From contig CAZGWE010000001.1 of the NCBI GenBank assembly GCA_964529405.1, positions 36,965-100,964 of the forward strand: a stretch of 64,000 bases of DNA, read 5' to 3'. This stretch comes from CAZGWE01 sp964529405 (GTDB taxonomy: Bacteria > Patescibacteriota > UBA1384 > XYA2-FULL-43-10 > 1-14-0-10-43-13). A model generated the notes under the pieces. It was not told the origin of the DNA. It searched no databases and saw only the letters and a list, made by a program, of their open reading frames with translations. The translations under genes were made by a program, and so were the position numbers. Every line of letters starts with the position of its first letter. Within the stretch, counting starts at the first letter, position 1. Shown in pieces: positions 45,331 through 54,545 of this stretch.

Positions 45331-46395
45331 TTACCGCGAGAATTCTTTTGGTAGAAGCACACCAGAAAGCAGGTCTAAGTCTTCCAAGACTATACCCGTA
45401 CCCCTAACAACTGCTGTCAAGGGATCATCAACAATGTGGACGTCGGTCAGGGTTTCTTGGGCAATTTTTTTATCCAATCCGCGCAGCAGCGCGCCCCCGC
45501 CTGCCAGGACGATTCCGCGCTCCATAATATCGGACAAGAGCTCTGGCGGAGTCTCCTCCATTGTAACCCGGATACTCTCCATAATAGCATTGATTGATTT
45601 TTGCATCGCTTCCCGAATTTGGTCGTCGCTGACGATGATCTCCTTGGGCAATCCGGAAACCAGATCCCGGCCCCGAATGGGCGCTTCCAGCTTTTCCCGC
45701 ATAGGCATGGCTGAACCAATCTTTATCTTGACCTCTTCGGCTGTTCTCTCGCCAATCATTAAATTAAATTTATCGCGAGCATATTGAACAATATCCTCAT
45801 TCATCTCATCGCCGGCAATGCGTAATGACCGAGAAGCAACAACCCCGCCTAGCGACATGACAGCCACCTCAGTTGTGCCGCCACCAATATCAATGATCAT
45901 GCTGCCGGAGGCATCCTGAATCGGCAAGCGGGCACCAAGGGCGGCGGCAATCGGCTCCTCAATCAGATACACTTCCCTGGCGCCAGCGTTAATCGCTCCC
46001 TCCTCGACTGCCCGGCGCTCAACTTCTGTGACGCTATGAGGTATACCAATCACCACCCGTGGGCGCGGCAGCAGACTGAAACGCTCGCGATGAATACGGT
46101 CGAAGAAATATCGAAGCATTTGTTCGGTGATTTCAAAGTCAGAGATAACGCCGTCAACCAGCGGCCTGACCGCCACAATGTGGGCCGGCGTCCGACCGAC
46201 CATTCGTTTAGCCTCCTCGCCGATTGCCAAAATCTCCTTGGTTCGTTTATTCATGGCCACGACAGAGGGTTCGCGGATGACAATACCGCGGCCCCGGACG
46301 CAAACCAGGGTGTTAGCCGTACCCAAATCAATCCCAATATCTTGAGAGACGCGGCTGAACAGATTGCTAATTATCGAACCAAATCGTGAACGCAT
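45331..46395 (-). CDS. mreB: Rod shape-determining protein MreB
   Basis: Actin-like ATPase that directs side-wall synthesis. The 354-aa protein has DIGTANTLV (phosphate 1), IPHSVTEVERRAVEEGA, DIGGGTTEVAVMSLGG (phosphate 2) and VLAGGGALLRGLDKKI (adenosine). First gene of the mre cluster. A hairpin with U-run lies 20-40 bases upstream of its start; either it ends the ruvX-mltG transcript or it attenuates mreB. A TTGACC-N17-TAGAGT promoter-like site lies further upstream (46441-46469), on the far side of that hairpin. Confidence 0.97.
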   Translation of the reverse strand: MRSRFGSIISNLFSRVSQDIGIDLGTANTLVCVRGRGIVIREPSVVAMNKRTKEILAIGEEAKRMVGRTPAHIVAVRPLVDGVISDFEITEQMLRYFFDRIHRERFSLLPRPRVVIGIPHSVTEVERRAVEEGAINAGAREVYLIEEPIAAALGARLPIQDASGSMIIDIGGGTTEVAVMSLGGVVASRSLRIAGDEMNEDIVQYARDKFNLMIGERTAEEVKIKIGSAMPMREKLEAPIRGRDLVSGLPKEIIVSDDQIREAMQKSINAIMESIRVTMEETPPELLSDIMERGIVLAGGGALLRGLDKKIAQETLTDVHIVDDPLTAVVRGTGIVLEDLDLLSGVLLPKEFSR

Positions 46396-46414
46396 AGCAT
46401 CGTGCTTATAAATT

Positions 46415-46438
46415 CAAAAAAGAAAGGGCTGCCCCTTT
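46415..46438 (-). terminator. Hairpin with U-run between mltG and mreB
   Basis: On the minus strand AAAGGG and CCCTTT pair around GCAG, followed by CTTTTTT. It probably ends the ruvX-mltG transcript, but a promoter-like site lies just upstream of it, so attenuation of mreB is an alternative. Confidence 0.6.
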
Positions 46439-46574
46439 TCACTCTAGATCAAAAATCAGGCTCGGTCAAGCTTGACATTTTCTACTCTTATGATAGCATG
46501 CGACTTACTTTTTTATCTAAAGCCAACCTATTCTCCTTCTCTGTCTTACAAAACAATAATTACTTTAGCAATGG

Positions 46575-47564
46575 TCAGGAATTCAGCTTGACTCCCAGCA
46601 CTTTCACCCGGTTAGCGTTATGCTCGGCTTCGGTTTTAGCCGGATAAATCCGGCCGTCTTTTTGTAGAAAATAAAGATAGTCGTGATGCTGGTAGTTAAT
46701 AGCCGCCTTCAGGCTGGCCAATCCCGGATTACAAATTGGGCCGGGCGGCAAACCGACGAATTTATAAGTGTTATATTCGGATTCTACACTCTGATATTCG
46801 GCCAGGGTGATCGGCTGCCAAAATTTGAAATTCTCCTGTTCATAATCCGATAGTTTCAAAAGGGAGTTGTTGTCCTTGCCGTACTGGACAGTCGGATCGG
46901 CTTCCAACTTCATGGCTAGTTTAAGGCGGTTTTTGTAAATTCCGGCTATCAGCGGCCGTTCGTCATCATTGATGGCCTCCCGTTCAACGATCGAGGCAAT
47001 AATTAAATCTTCCATTGTCATTTGAATCGAGGCCGTTTTGGTTTGATAGTTAGCAGCCATGGTTTTAATGATGGTCTCAACGGAAACCTCGGCGGGGAAG
47101 AAATATGTGTCGGGAAAGAGTTTGCCTTCAGACTGCTTGGCTTTATTGACAAAATCGGCATAATTAGCCAGGCCGCCGTCATCCAGGCGCTGTCCGGTCT
47201 GCTCAATCCGAAAACCTTCCGGGATAGTGACCTTTAATAATCGTGTTTTGCCGGCGGCAATTATCTTATAAATTTCTATGGCCGACATATTGGGCGACAA
47301 TTCATAGACACCGGCAATCAAGGGTTGGTTGATAAAACGCGCCGCAGCCAGTACCGGCCAAACCGATTTGACCAGACCGTTGCTCTTCAACCCCGCGGCG
47401 ATTTCCCGGCTGCTTTGGCCGGTCTTGACCTCAAAAACTTCCTTGCGCGAATCGGTCGCGTCAACCGGCCGGAGCAATGAATAACTGTAATAAGCCAGGG
47501 ACCCTAAAATGGTCGCCGCTAAAGCGATTGCAATAAGGAAGATTTTGGTTATCTTTAATATCAT
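46575..47564 (-). CDS. mltG: Endolytic murein transglycosylase MltG
   Basis: Cuts nascent glycan strands at the membrane. The N-terminal membrane helix (MILKITKIFLIAIALAATILGSLAYYSYSLL) is followed by a LysM-like region (FEVKTGQSSREIAAGLKSNG) and the YceG core with the catalytic Glu in IIASIVEREAINDDERPLIAGIYKNRL and TYKFVGLPPGPICNPGLASL. The start at 47564 is 4 bases after the ruvX stop; 50 upstream in-frame codons overlap ruvX and are rejected. Confidence 0.95.
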   Translation of the reverse strand: MILKITKIFLIAIALAATILGSLAYYSYSLLRPVDATDSRKEVFEVKTGQSSREIAAGLKSNGLVKSVWPVLAAARFINQPLIAGVYELSPNMSAIEIYKIIAAGKTRLLKVTIPEGFRIEQTGQRLDDGGLANYADFVNKAKQSEGKLFPDTYFFPAEVSVETIIKTMAANYQTKTASIQMTMEDLIIASIVEREAINDDERPLIAGIYKNRLKLAMKLEADPTVQYGKDNNSLLKLSDYEQENFKFWQPITLAEYQSVESEYNTYKFVGLPPGPICNPGLASLKAAINYQHHDYLYFLQKDGRIYPAKTEAEHNANRVKVLGVKLNS

Positions 47565-47568
47565 AAAA

Positions 47569-47970
47569 TTAATCGAATTTGTGTTCGCCCAGATACTGTT
47601 CCAAGATGAGCACCGCTGCCATTTCGTCTGTTTTGCCGCTTTTACGGTTATAAGATTGATCTTGCAATAATCTCTCGGCTTCGGCCGAGGTAAATTGTTC
47701 CGGTTCAAAAACAACCGGCAGCTCGGTGCCGCGCTCTAAATCCCGGCCGAAGTTTTGGATCTCGCCAGCCAACGTGCCGGCTTCGCCCTGGTTACGAAAG
47801 GGCAGGCCGATAACGATTTTTTCAACTTCATTCTGCCGGCAAATTTCCTTGATTTCAAAAATAATAGCCTCACGTTTCTTCGAGGCATCTATCACACCGG
47901 CACCTCTGGGCAAAACCCTGCCCAGAGCCAAACCGATTCTCTTTTTACCGTAATCAATAGCTAGATACAT
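47569..47970 (-). CDS. ruvX: Putative pre-16S rRNA nuclease / Holliday junction resolvase (RuvX/YqgF)
   Basis: A 133-aa RNase H-like protein. MYLAIDYGKKRIGLALGR carries the first catalytic Asp, and VEKIVIGLPFRNQGEAG the second segment. The third block reads FEPEQFTSAEAERLL where the family usually has a DER-T motif, and the last is KTDEMAAVLILEQYL. Implicated in 16S 5'-end maturation in E. coli. Coupled to mltG. Confidence 0.92.
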   Translation of the reverse strand: MYLAIDYGKKRIGLALGRVLPRGAGVIDASKKREAIIFEIKEICRQNEVEKIVIGLPFRNQGEAGTLAGEIQNFGRDLERGTELPVVFEPEQFTSAEAERLLQDQSYNRKSGKTDEMAAVLILEQYLGEHKFD

Positions 47971-47980
47971 AATTTAATAT

Positions 47981-48050
47981 GGACAACGAATAATACGGGC
48001 AACCAACAATGATTGGTGTTGTTCGCGCTCATTTCTATCATTCGTTGTAA
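47981..48050. repeat. Word-arm hairpin upstream of ruvX
   Basis: CAACGAA (47984-47990) and TTCGTTG (about 48041-48047) form the outer arm; the inside has CAACCAACA and TGGTGTTGTT words. It overlaps the end of the large surface-protein gene. Confidence 0.45.
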
Positions 48051-49906
48051 TCAAACTTTACTTCAATTCTTTTAGCCAGCATCGGGACTCTTTTGGCAAA
48101 GTTGGGCCAGAGGGTGATGCTCGTGTCCTCTATGCCCTCCCGGTTTTTTAATATGGCCTCGGCCCGGGCAGCAGACTTGCCCTTGACCAATCTCCCTATC
48201 TCCTCGCCGCTATAGCGCTGGCCAATCTTGCCGGTTAAGCTGGCTTTAAGTTTTAATTTGCCCTGATTGTTATCATAATCCTGGGCGGTATAAATTATAT
48301 TAGCACGATCCGTACCCACAACCATCTTGGCTGAACCGATTTTACCGGCGGCAGCTCTCATCACAACCGATCTGACATCGCTCTCTTTAAAACTCAAGCC
48401 GAAAACCTTGGTCTTTGCCGTGTACTTAAAGTTGTCGGCTTCATCGTCAACTTTGGCTGTAGAGGTGACTGAAATTATTTCGCTGCTAATACTGCTTTCG
48501 GCTAATTTTGCCCCCGCCGCACCAGCTTTATCATTTAAATCTCGGCTAGCTTGGTCGAGGGCCTCCTTTTTGATGGCTGTCTCGGCCTCGTCCAAATCTT
48601 TATCCAAGACAATGCCGATCTCTTTCGTCAAGCCGCCGGCCATCTCGCCTCCTTTGCCGGTTATTTTCGCCGGCGCCCCCTCAAGGACATAAGCGGCGGC
48701 GGCGGAGTTATAGCTGTCACCGGACTTTTCGGCGGTCACAGCTACCTCAACTTCTCCGGAAGTTACAACCGGATTTCCGCCAACCAAAGTGATCGTGGCT
48801 GGCTTGACTGTGAATAGGTCGTCGGACAGATAGGTTTTGCCGTTGGCCGTAAAGCGCGATCCCTTGGGGTATTTGTGCGTGTTGGTATCATAATTGTTTT
48901 GCACCGTTATTTTGCCGGTTGCTTTAGTTCCGGCGTCTTTTTTGCCGCTCGTGACAAAATCTTTGCTGATCTCCTTTTCAAGCTCCAGCAGCGTACCCGG
49001 CGCCGTTAAAGTGTCTGTGTCCGAAGTGGCAGCACTCTTATCAACAGTAACCAAAAAGTCATCCTTATAATCAGCGGTAGCCAGTCCTATAACAAGAGAA
49101 GCTGTCGGCACAAAGATATAACCAAGAGTCAAAACAATAACCAAAATAATGCCGGCAACAACCAAAAACGGTTTACGCGAACCTTGAATGTTGCGATGCC
49201 TGGCCCGGCTGGTCAAAATTGGTGCCATAATGCCCGCCTCCGTTTCGTTATCCTTGTTTGTTTCAATTACTTTACCCTCCCTTTCATCGAGCTTGGATTC
49301 CGCGCTTTGGCGAGATATATTTTCGCTTTCTGCACCGCCGCGATAGTAATCAGTCCCGACTGGCATCGGACCGGGTAGTATCCCTTCCGTTTGGTGATGT
49401 TCATTATCGCCCGTTTCCCGGAGGCGGTAATCCTTTTCTTCATCCCCATCTTGGCTATAATCCGTTGCCCCTTCCGGATCACCCCGGCTTTCAATCTGCT
49501 CCACTTCATCGGGCAGGCTACCGTCATAGCGCCTGTAGGTGTTGACACGAAACTGGTTGCTATCCGCGGCTTCGCCTGCACCATTTTTTTCGCTCTCCGT
49601 ACCGACCGGTCTTTTGGCCGGAGCTGTTTCGCGGGGCTGCGCCTTCTCGGCTTCAATCACTTTGGAGTAAACCGCCAGGTTGATTTGCGAAGCAATGTTT
49701 TGGGTAATTCTGTCGTTTGTCACCAGCGAAATAATTTTGTCCAACTCTTCGGCACTTCTTTTTAAAATCTTTAAATTGACAATACTCTGGGCCAAGCTGG
49801 AACCGCGGGCAATAACAAAAACAACAGAATCTGACCGGCTCGCTTTCAGGCGGTCAATGACCTTGGTAATCTCCTCATCGGGTTCTAGATAAATAATGTC
49901 TGGCAT
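48038..49906 (-). CDS. Large membrane-anchored surface protein, baseplate-J-like region
   Basis: A 622-aa protein. The N-terminal ~85 residues (MPDIIYLEPDEEITKVIDRLKASRSDSVVFVIARGSSLAQS) form a soluble alpha/beta domain common in CPR genomes. A charged linker of about 130 residues, a membrane helix (about residues 243-267, FLVVAGIILVIVLTLGYIFV), and an extracellular beta-rich region follow. The stretch VQNNYDTNTHKYPKGSRFTANGKTYLSDDLFTV...GEVEVAVTAEKSGDSYN resembles baseplate J/contractile-system proteins. Next to an FtsA-like ATPase, an arrangement I have seen described for CPR. The function could be envelope or cell-contact related; uncertain. Confidence 0.75.
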   Translation of the reverse strand: MPDIIYLEPDEEITKVIDRLKASRSDSVVFVIARGSSLAQSIVNLKILKRSAEELDKIISLVTNDRITQNIASQINLAVYSKVIEAEKAQPRETAPAKRPVGTESEKNGAGEAADSNQFRVNTYRRYDGSLPDEVEQIESRGDPEGATDYSQDGDEEKDYRLRETGDNEHHQTEGILPGPMPVGTDYYRGGAESENISRQSAESKLDEREGKVIETNKDNETEAGIMAPILTSRARHRNIQGSRKPFLVVAGIILVIVLTLGYIFVPTASLVIGLATADYKDDFLVTVDKSAATSDTDTLTAPGTLLELEKEISKDFVTSGKKDAGTKATGKITVQNNYDTNTHKYPKGSRFTANGKTYLSDDLFTVKPATITLVGGNPVVTSGEVEVAVTAEKSGDSYNSAAAAYVLEGAPAKITGKGGEMAGGLTKEIGIVLDKDLDEAETAIKKEALDQASRDLNDKAGAAGAKLAESSISSEIISVTSTAKVDDEADNFKYTAKTKVFGLSFKESDVRSVVMRAAAGKIGSAKMVVGTDRANIIYTAQDYDNNQGKLKLKASLTGKIGQRYSGEEIGRLVKGKSAARAEAILKNREGIEDTSITLWPNFAKRVPMLAKRIEVKFDYNE

Positions 49907-49927
49907 AATTAAATCAAAATGATAATG

Positions 49928-50065
49928 ATTCGATGGTGGACGATAGAAAATAGAAGTTAGAATTTGAAGTTAGAAGATTGAGGCTGGATCGTCCAGCTTC
50001 TAACCTCTATCTTCAACATCCGGCTTCCGGTTTCTATCGTCCATTATCAATATTTCTGTGCTGTC
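49928..50065. repeat. Intergenic hairpin element (copy 3 of the GATG...GACGATAGA family)
   Basis: It begins GATGGTGGACGATAGAAAAT (49931) and ends TTTCTATCGTCCATTATC (about 50045), a nearly complete inverted repeat with arms of TAGAAGTT/CTTCTA words. The tip contains GGATCGTCCAGC. It lies in the gap between two codirectional minus-strand genes. This is the best-preserved of the three copies. Confidence 0.7.
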
Positions 50066-50076
50066 TATTATCAAAA

Positions 50077-51330
50077 TTATGATCGGAGGCCGTCTACTAT
50101 TTTATCCAGCACCCCCTCAACTACATTTGGTTCACCAGCCAGATCAATGGTCAAATTAGCCAGGGCCATCGGCGTGATATCCTGCGAGTCAACCAACCTC
50201 TTTTTCTCGTCTTTAACTGTCGTCACCTGCGTCGGTTTAATAAACTCGACTTTCGGCTGCCTGGCAAAGGGAAGGCGCTTGGTCCAGGTCCTTTTTTCCA
50301 GATACTCCTTGACCTCCGGCAGCAAACTGCCGCCGCCGCACAGCAAAATCTTCGAGGGCAAAAGATCAACATTGGAAAACTCCTCTAAGGCCAATTCTAC
50401 TCCGGAAAGCCAAACCGAGCAATCATTGGCAATGGTTTTGGCAATTTTTTCATGCATCAGGCTGTCTTCTTTTATCTTGCCCAGGGAATAGTCTATCTTT
50501 AGCTTTTCCGCTTCTACAAATGGTAATTCTGTGACATCGGCAATTGATTTCGTAAACACCCGGCCGCCGATAGCAAACATCTTGGTGCCCTCGACCCCGC
50601 CGCCGCGGACCACGGCGATGTCGGTGGTGCCGCCACCGACATCGATAAAAATGGCGGAAAAATCAGAGGAGTCGTCAAGCCCCATGCAACGGGCCACGGC
50701 ATAAGGCTCGGCGGCAATGGAGAGTAAATCCAGTTTTAACTCCTCGGCAATCGTTTGAAGCGCGCCAAAGTGGACAATCGGAGCAAAAGCATTAAAAATG
50801 CCGACTTGAATATCGCGGCCCTGGAATCCCAGGGGATTCGTCACGCGATAGCCGTCAATCCTCACGTCAACCACGGCTGAATTAACCAATTTAACATCCA
50901 GCTCCGTGTAGCCGGTCTCCCAAGCCAGCTCGCTTCTTGCTTTATCGAAGGATTTATATTGGACCTGTTCGATGATATCTTTCAGCTCCTTAACCGTGAT
51001 TTTGGCTTTCGGGTCGTCCCGCCTATAGTGGACGGCGGTTGTCGTCCCCTTGACCAGCTCCCCGGCGATACCGATAACGCACTGTTTGGGCGAAATCTTT
51101 GCCTCTTCACAAGCCTGGTCAAGCGCTTTTTCGCAATTTTCGATTACCCCGCCAATGTCGGTTACTTTGCCGCCCTGCATATCGGAGAGCCGCTGGCGGC
51201 AGCGTCCGGTACCGATGACGAATGCCGTGCTGCCTTCAATACGAAAAACCAGCACCTTGACAAACTCCGTACCGATATCAAGGGCAATGGCGTAATTTTG
51301 TCTATTTTTACCTAGCCCAAAGAGTGCCAA
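50077..51330 (-). CDS. FtsA-like cell division ATPase
   Basis: A 417-aa actin-like protein: YAIALDIGTEFVKVLVF (phosphate 1), the SHS2-like insertion (ITVKELKDIIEQVQYKSF), FIDVGGGTTDIAVVRGGG (phosphate 2) and LLCGGGSLLPEVKEYL (adenosine). It could be FtsA or the PilM relative; the SHS2 insertion and lack of pil genes nearby favour FtsA-like. No ftsZ is present in the window. Upstream lies an inverted repeat and an 18-bp palindrome that might serve regulation. Confidence 0.85.
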   Translation of the reverse strand: MALFGLGKNRQNYAIALDIGTEFVKVLVFRIEGSTAFVIGTGRCRQRLSDMQGGKVTDIGGVIENCEKALDQACEEAKISPKQCVIGIAGELVKGTTTAVHYRRDDPKAKITVKELKDIIEQVQYKSFDKARSELAWETGYTELDVKLVNSAVVDVRIDGYRVTNPLGFQGRDIQVGIFNAFAPIVHFGALQTIAEELKLDLLSIAAEPYAVARCMGLDDSSDFSAIFIDVGGGTTDIAVVRGGGVEGTKMFAIGGRVFTKSIADVTELPFVEAEKLKIDYSLGKIKEDSLMHEKIAKTIANDCSVWLSGVELALEEFSNVDLLPSKILLCGGGSLLPEVKEYLEKRTWTKRLPFARQPKVEFIKPTQVTTVKDEKKRLVDSQDITPMALANLTIDLAGEPNVVEGVLDKIVDGLRS

Positions 51331-51358
51331 TGTCCCTCCGAGGGAAAAATTCCAAGCC

Positions 51359-51471
51359 CTAATGTCTAAACTCTAAACAAATCATAAAATTCAAATACCC
51401 AACAATCAAAAATTTTGGATTTAAAGAATTGTGATTCCGATATTGTTTAGGATTTAGAAATTAGACATTAG
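51359..51471. repeat. Inverted repeat upstream of the FtsA-like gene
   Basis: CTAATGTCTAA (51359-51369) pairs perfectly with TTAGACATTAG (51461-51471); inner CTCTAAAC and GTTTAGGATTTAG words pair imperfectly. Same architecture as the other word-arm hairpins, with a CTAAAC-like word. Confidence 0.6.
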
Positions 51472-51557
51472 AATTTCCCTCAATACGACTTCAAGAGCAT
51501 TATACCAAAGTTTAAAATAAATTGCGAAAAGGTTGCTTTCTTTGGCATAGACTGCTT

Positions 51558-51575
51558 TAACACGACGTCGTGTTA
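51558..51575. promoter_or_regulatory. Perfect 18-bp palindrome, possible operator
   Basis: TAACACGACGTCGTGTTA, an uninterrupted dyad in the otherwise gene-free 420-base region between the FtsA-like gene and the Cys-rich gene. No U-run. The rest of 51472-51690 is AT-rich, with only a weak AAAACG/CGTTTT hairpin. Confidence 0.5.
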
Positions 51576-51696
51576 TTTATAGTTATATTCGTTCAGACAA
51601 TATAAAATGCCAGGAATATCTCCGGGGAGACTTAGGGACAAATACCGCAACAAAAAAACGCTATGTAGAAATAACGTTTTGATAAAAAAAATAGAC

Positions 51697-51741
51697 GGGG
51701 TTTGCGCGGTATGGGACAATTACACGGATCGCGCAAACCCC
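51697..51741 (-). terminator. Terminator of the Cys-rich gene
   Basis: GGGGTTTGCGCG and CGCGCAAACCCC form a perfect 12-pair stem. On the minus strand it is followed by TCTATTTTTTTTATC. Confidence 0.9.
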
Positions 51742-51752
51742 CGACCACCCGG

Positions 51753-51941
51753 TCATTTGGCCGGCACCGATCTGCGATCGCCACCGGCAGACCCCCTGGT
51801 TGCCGGCCGGCCGGCACCGGCCGGCACCTGATCAACGCAGAAACAGGCCTCGCCGCCTGCCTTGGGACCTTCATGCTTGCACTCGCTGTCACAAGCGCAA
51901 ACGCCTGTTCCATGACACCACGGGCACTCCTTCTTTGCCAT
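51753..51941 (-). CDS. Cys-rich small protein (62 aa), probable zinc binder
   Basis: Unknown function. MAKKECPWCHGTGVCACDSE contains a CxxCxGxG knuckle of DnaJ zinc-finger type, followed by further Cys/His (C-K-H-E, then CFC). The C-terminal half is Gly/Ala/Arg-rich. The ATG at 51941 follows GGAGAGGGG. Single-gene unit with its own promoter (51977-52005) and a 12-pair terminator. Confidence 0.75.
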   Translation of the reverse strand: MAKKECPWCHGTGVCACDSECKHEGPKAGGEACFCVDQVPAGAGRPATRGSAGGDRRSVPAK

Positions 51942-51976
51942 AAGTTTCCCCTCTCCAGAACTAGTTTCTACCGCTA

Positions 51977-52005
51977 AGATAGCACCAAACAGATCGCCGC
52001 GCAAT
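51977..52005 (-). promoter_or_regulatory. Promoter of the Cys-rich gene
   Basis: On the minus strand: TTGCGC, 17 bases, TATCTT with TGC just before it (extended -10). It lies 35 bases before the ATG and starts inside the 3' flank of alaS. Confidence 0.6.
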
Positions 52006-52025
52006 ATTTTTTAATTGAAGAGCTA

Positions 52026-53774
52026 TTATTCCAAGACAGCTTTAATTCGCCGAATTCCGACCGAAGAGGCTTCTTCTTTGATAATTCTGAAGCTCCCTAA
52101 CCCTCCGGTCCGTGACACATGCGGACCACCGCAGATCTCCCTGGAGAAATAATCATCAATAGCTTGGCCAATAGTGTAAACTTTAACCCTATCACCATAC
52201 TTACTTTCAAAAACACCGACAGCGCCGGAGTTTCGAGCATCCTCTAACGTCATCTCTTCAAGACTGACCGGCAGATCTTTTTTAATTTGTTCATTAACCA
52301 ACCCTTCAACTGCCTCGACCTGTTCGGGCGTCAGCTTTTGGGGATGTGAAAAATCAAAACGGATGCGCTCGGCCGTGATATTAGAACCTCTTTGAAAAAC
52401 ATTATCGCCAAGAACTTTTCTGAGGGCTGCGTGCAGCAAATGGGTTGCCGTATGATATCGTGTGACAATTTTGCTGTTATCGGCCAAGCCGCCCTTAAAC
52501 CTGCCGGCCGAAGCAGTACGGGAGAGTTGCTGATGCTGCCGCAAATAATTGTTAAATTGTTCAATTGTTAAATTGCTGATTTTGATTTTTCGGTTTCCGG
52601 CCTCTTCTAAAGTAATCTCTGATGGCAAACCGAATGATTGATAGAGATCGAAGAGAATTTTACCATCAATTTCTTTATAAGAATCTAATAATTTGAGCCC
52701 TTCTTTTAAGGTTCGACGAAATTTTGTTTCCTCTTTTTCGATTTCTTCAATGAGGGCGGCGTTATTAAAATAAGTATCACGATAGATTTCAAGCGCCGCT
52801 TTCGCCAGGTCGGCAGTAAAATTATGAGTAATACCGATTTGGTGTCCCTTGACAATGACCCGGCGAATAAGCCGGCGCAGTACATAACCTTGGTCCTTGT
52901 TGGATGGGGAGACGCCATCACGAATCAAGAAGATAGCCGCTTTGATATGGTCGGCAATGATACGGAATTCTCTTTCATATTCCTTATGGCGTTTGCCCGA
53001 TATTTTTTCGATTTTCTTAATTAAAGGCTCAAATAAATCAGTTTCATAAACATTTTCACGGTTATTATAGACAACCAACAATCTCTCAAGGCCCATTCCG
53101 GTATCAACACCCTTTATATCCGACCCTTGCCAATATGTTTTACCTTCTTTATCTTCTCTGAGTATCATCTCATTGAATACCAAGTTCCAAATCTCAATTC
53201 CGTCAACGTAAAATTCCACTGTCGGTCCACCAGGGCTATCAATAGTACCAAGAGTCCAAAAGTTATCATCTCCTTGTGGTACTATTTTTAATAATCCAGG
53301 AAGTTTTTTCAGAAGTTGTTTTGATTCGCTATCTGTCTCAACAGTGACAGCAATGCCCTTTTCTGTTTCTTCTCGGCTGAAAAAGGTAGCATGGATCCTG
53401 CTTTTATCAATTCCCAGCCACTTCTCGCCAGTCAAAAACTCCCAAGCCATCTTAATAGCCTCTTCCTTAAAGTATGAATTTTTCATACTCGGGTAACCGA
53501 AGGAGAAATTGCCCAGCATTTCAAAAGAAGTTAGGTGCGTATCATCGCCCACTTCGTCAATATCGGAAGTGCGAACGCATAACTGTATGCTAGCGACTCG
53601 AATTGACGGAGCATCCTCGGGCTTAGTGTAGAAAGGCTTGAACTGCTGCATCCCGGCGGTCGTAAAAAGAACAGATGGGTCGTTTTCCGGCACCAGAGAA
53701 GCAGAAGGGATAACAACGTGTCCCTTCTCCTTAAAAAAATCCAGAAATTTTTGACGCAGCTCCTTGGAAATCAT
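52026..53774 (-). CDS. alaS: Alanine--tRNA ligase, short form with editing domain
   Basis: Charges tRNA-Ala and hydrolyses misacylated Ser/Gly. The 582-aa protein has the class II core (LRQKFLDFFKEKGHVVIPSASLVPENDPSVLFTTAGMQQF), the helical tRNA-recognition part, and the editing domain with HTATHLLHAAL and CGGPHV zinc motifs. It stops after IRRIKAVLE; the C-terminal dimerisation/C-Ala domain of ~875-aa enzymes is missing, as in other CPR. An insert NLTIEQFNNYLRQ is encoded by AATTGTTAA repeat words (52547-52577). The start at 53774 follows AGGA. Confidence 0.94.
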   Translation of the reverse strand: MISKELRQKFLDFFKEKGHVVIPSASLVPENDPSVLFTTAGMQQFKPFYTKPEDAPSIRVASIQLCVRTSDIDEVGDDTHLTSFEMLGNFSFGYPSMKNSYFKEEAIKMAWEFLTGEKWLGIDKSRIHATFFSREETEKGIAVTVETDSESKQLLKKLPGLLKIVPQGDDNFWTLGTIDSPGGPTVEFYVDGIEIWNLVFNEMILREDKEGKTYWQGSDIKGVDTGMGLERLLVVYNNRENVYETDLFEPLIKKIEKISGKRHKEYEREFRIIADHIKAAIFLIRDGVSPSNKDQGYVLRRLIRRVIVKGHQIGITHNFTADLAKAALEIYRDTYFNNAALIEEIEKEETKFRRTLKEGLKLLDSYKEIDGKILFDLYQSFGLPSEITLEEAGNRKIKISNLTIEQFNNYLRQHQQLSRTASAGRFKGGLADNSKIVTRYHTATHLLHAALRKVLGDNVFQRGSNITAERIRFDFSHPQKLTPEQVEAVEGLVNEQIKKDLPVSLEEMTLEDARNSGAVGVFESKYGDRVKVYTIGQAIDDYFSREICGGPHVSRTGGLGSFRIIKEEASSVGIRRIKAVLE

Positions 53775-53794
53775 TTTTGTCCTGACGCTATGCG

Positions 53795-54475
53795 TCATAT
53801 TTTTAGCCCTGCTGTCCTGCTGATTAAATCGAGCCAGAAATTGGTTACTCCCGGATCTTTTCGGACAGTATCCGGCGCTTTTAAATTAATCGGTTCAAGC
53901 CCTAAATCCGTCCTGTAAAGCCGATTGTAAATATCCCGAAGACGGATGATTTTATTGGCATAGCCCAAGACGCTGCGGGAGAGATATTTGTCTCTCATCC
54001 CGCTCTCGATCCAGGCATCGGAAACCCCGCTGCCGGCGTTATAGGCAATAAGCATTGCTTTAATACTGTTTTGATCGCCCAAATATTTGTATTTATTGAG
54101 CAGTTCGGCGGCATGAGCCGTGCCAAGCATAATAGCCACATCCGGGTCGCTGGTTAGATTAATTGGGCCGGTGTAACCGATACTTCTGGCGGTTGACCTG
54201 GCTGTTCCGGGCATCATTTGAGTGATGCCTTGCGCTCCGGCGCCAGAGATCGAGTCCTTATGAAAACCGCTCTCGGCGAAAATCAAGCCTGCCATCAAAT
54301 CCGGAGGGACATTAAATTGCTTTGAATATTTGACAATTATCTTGGCGTACTCGAGCGGTAAAGGATAGACGGAATCGCCCAAAATTCTTGGCAGGTATTG
54401 GTAAGTCGAGGCCAGCAAGATAAGCGTGATAAACAATGTTAAATACAATCGGAATTTGAACTGCTTTTTAAACAT
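53795..54475 (-). CDS. Lytic transglycosylase (SLT domain)
   Basis: A 226-aa exported enzyme that cleaves glycan strands. N-terminal membrane helix/signal (FKFRLYLTLFITLILLASTY), then the SLT domain: catalytic Glu in LIFAESGFHKDSISGAGAQGITQMMPGTA, and AYNAGSGVSDAWI. The start at 54475 follows GAGGGG by about 5 bases. It lies just upstream of alaS on the same strand with a 20-base gap. Confidence 0.92.
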   Translation of the reverse strand: MFKKQFKFRLYLTLFITLILLASTYQYLPRILGDSVYPLPLEYAKIIVKYSKQFNVPPDLMAGLIFAESGFHKDSISGAGAQGITQMMPGTARSTARSIGYTGPINLTSDPDVAIMLGTAHAAELLNKYKYLGDQNSIKAMLIAYNAGSGVSDAWIESGMRDKYLSRSVLGYANKIIRLRDIYNRLYRTDLGLEPINLKAPDTVRKDPGVTNFWLDLISRTAGLKI

Positions 54476-54545
54476 ATTACCCCTCAGAATTATCAGTTCC
54501 ACTATAACATAAGGGGGGAATTATGGGAAGAATTATGCAACACAA

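Noticed and set aside
46441..46500. Plus-strand promoter (TTGACA...TAGCAT) between mreB and mltG
   Set aside because: Spacer of 16 and a weak -10, with no plus-strand gene downstream; it would run antisense into mltG.
49267..49656. 129-aa basic minus-strand frame
   Set aside because: Shadow of the linker of the large surface protein in another frame (Arg/Lys/Pro-rich by reading acidic codons out of frame).
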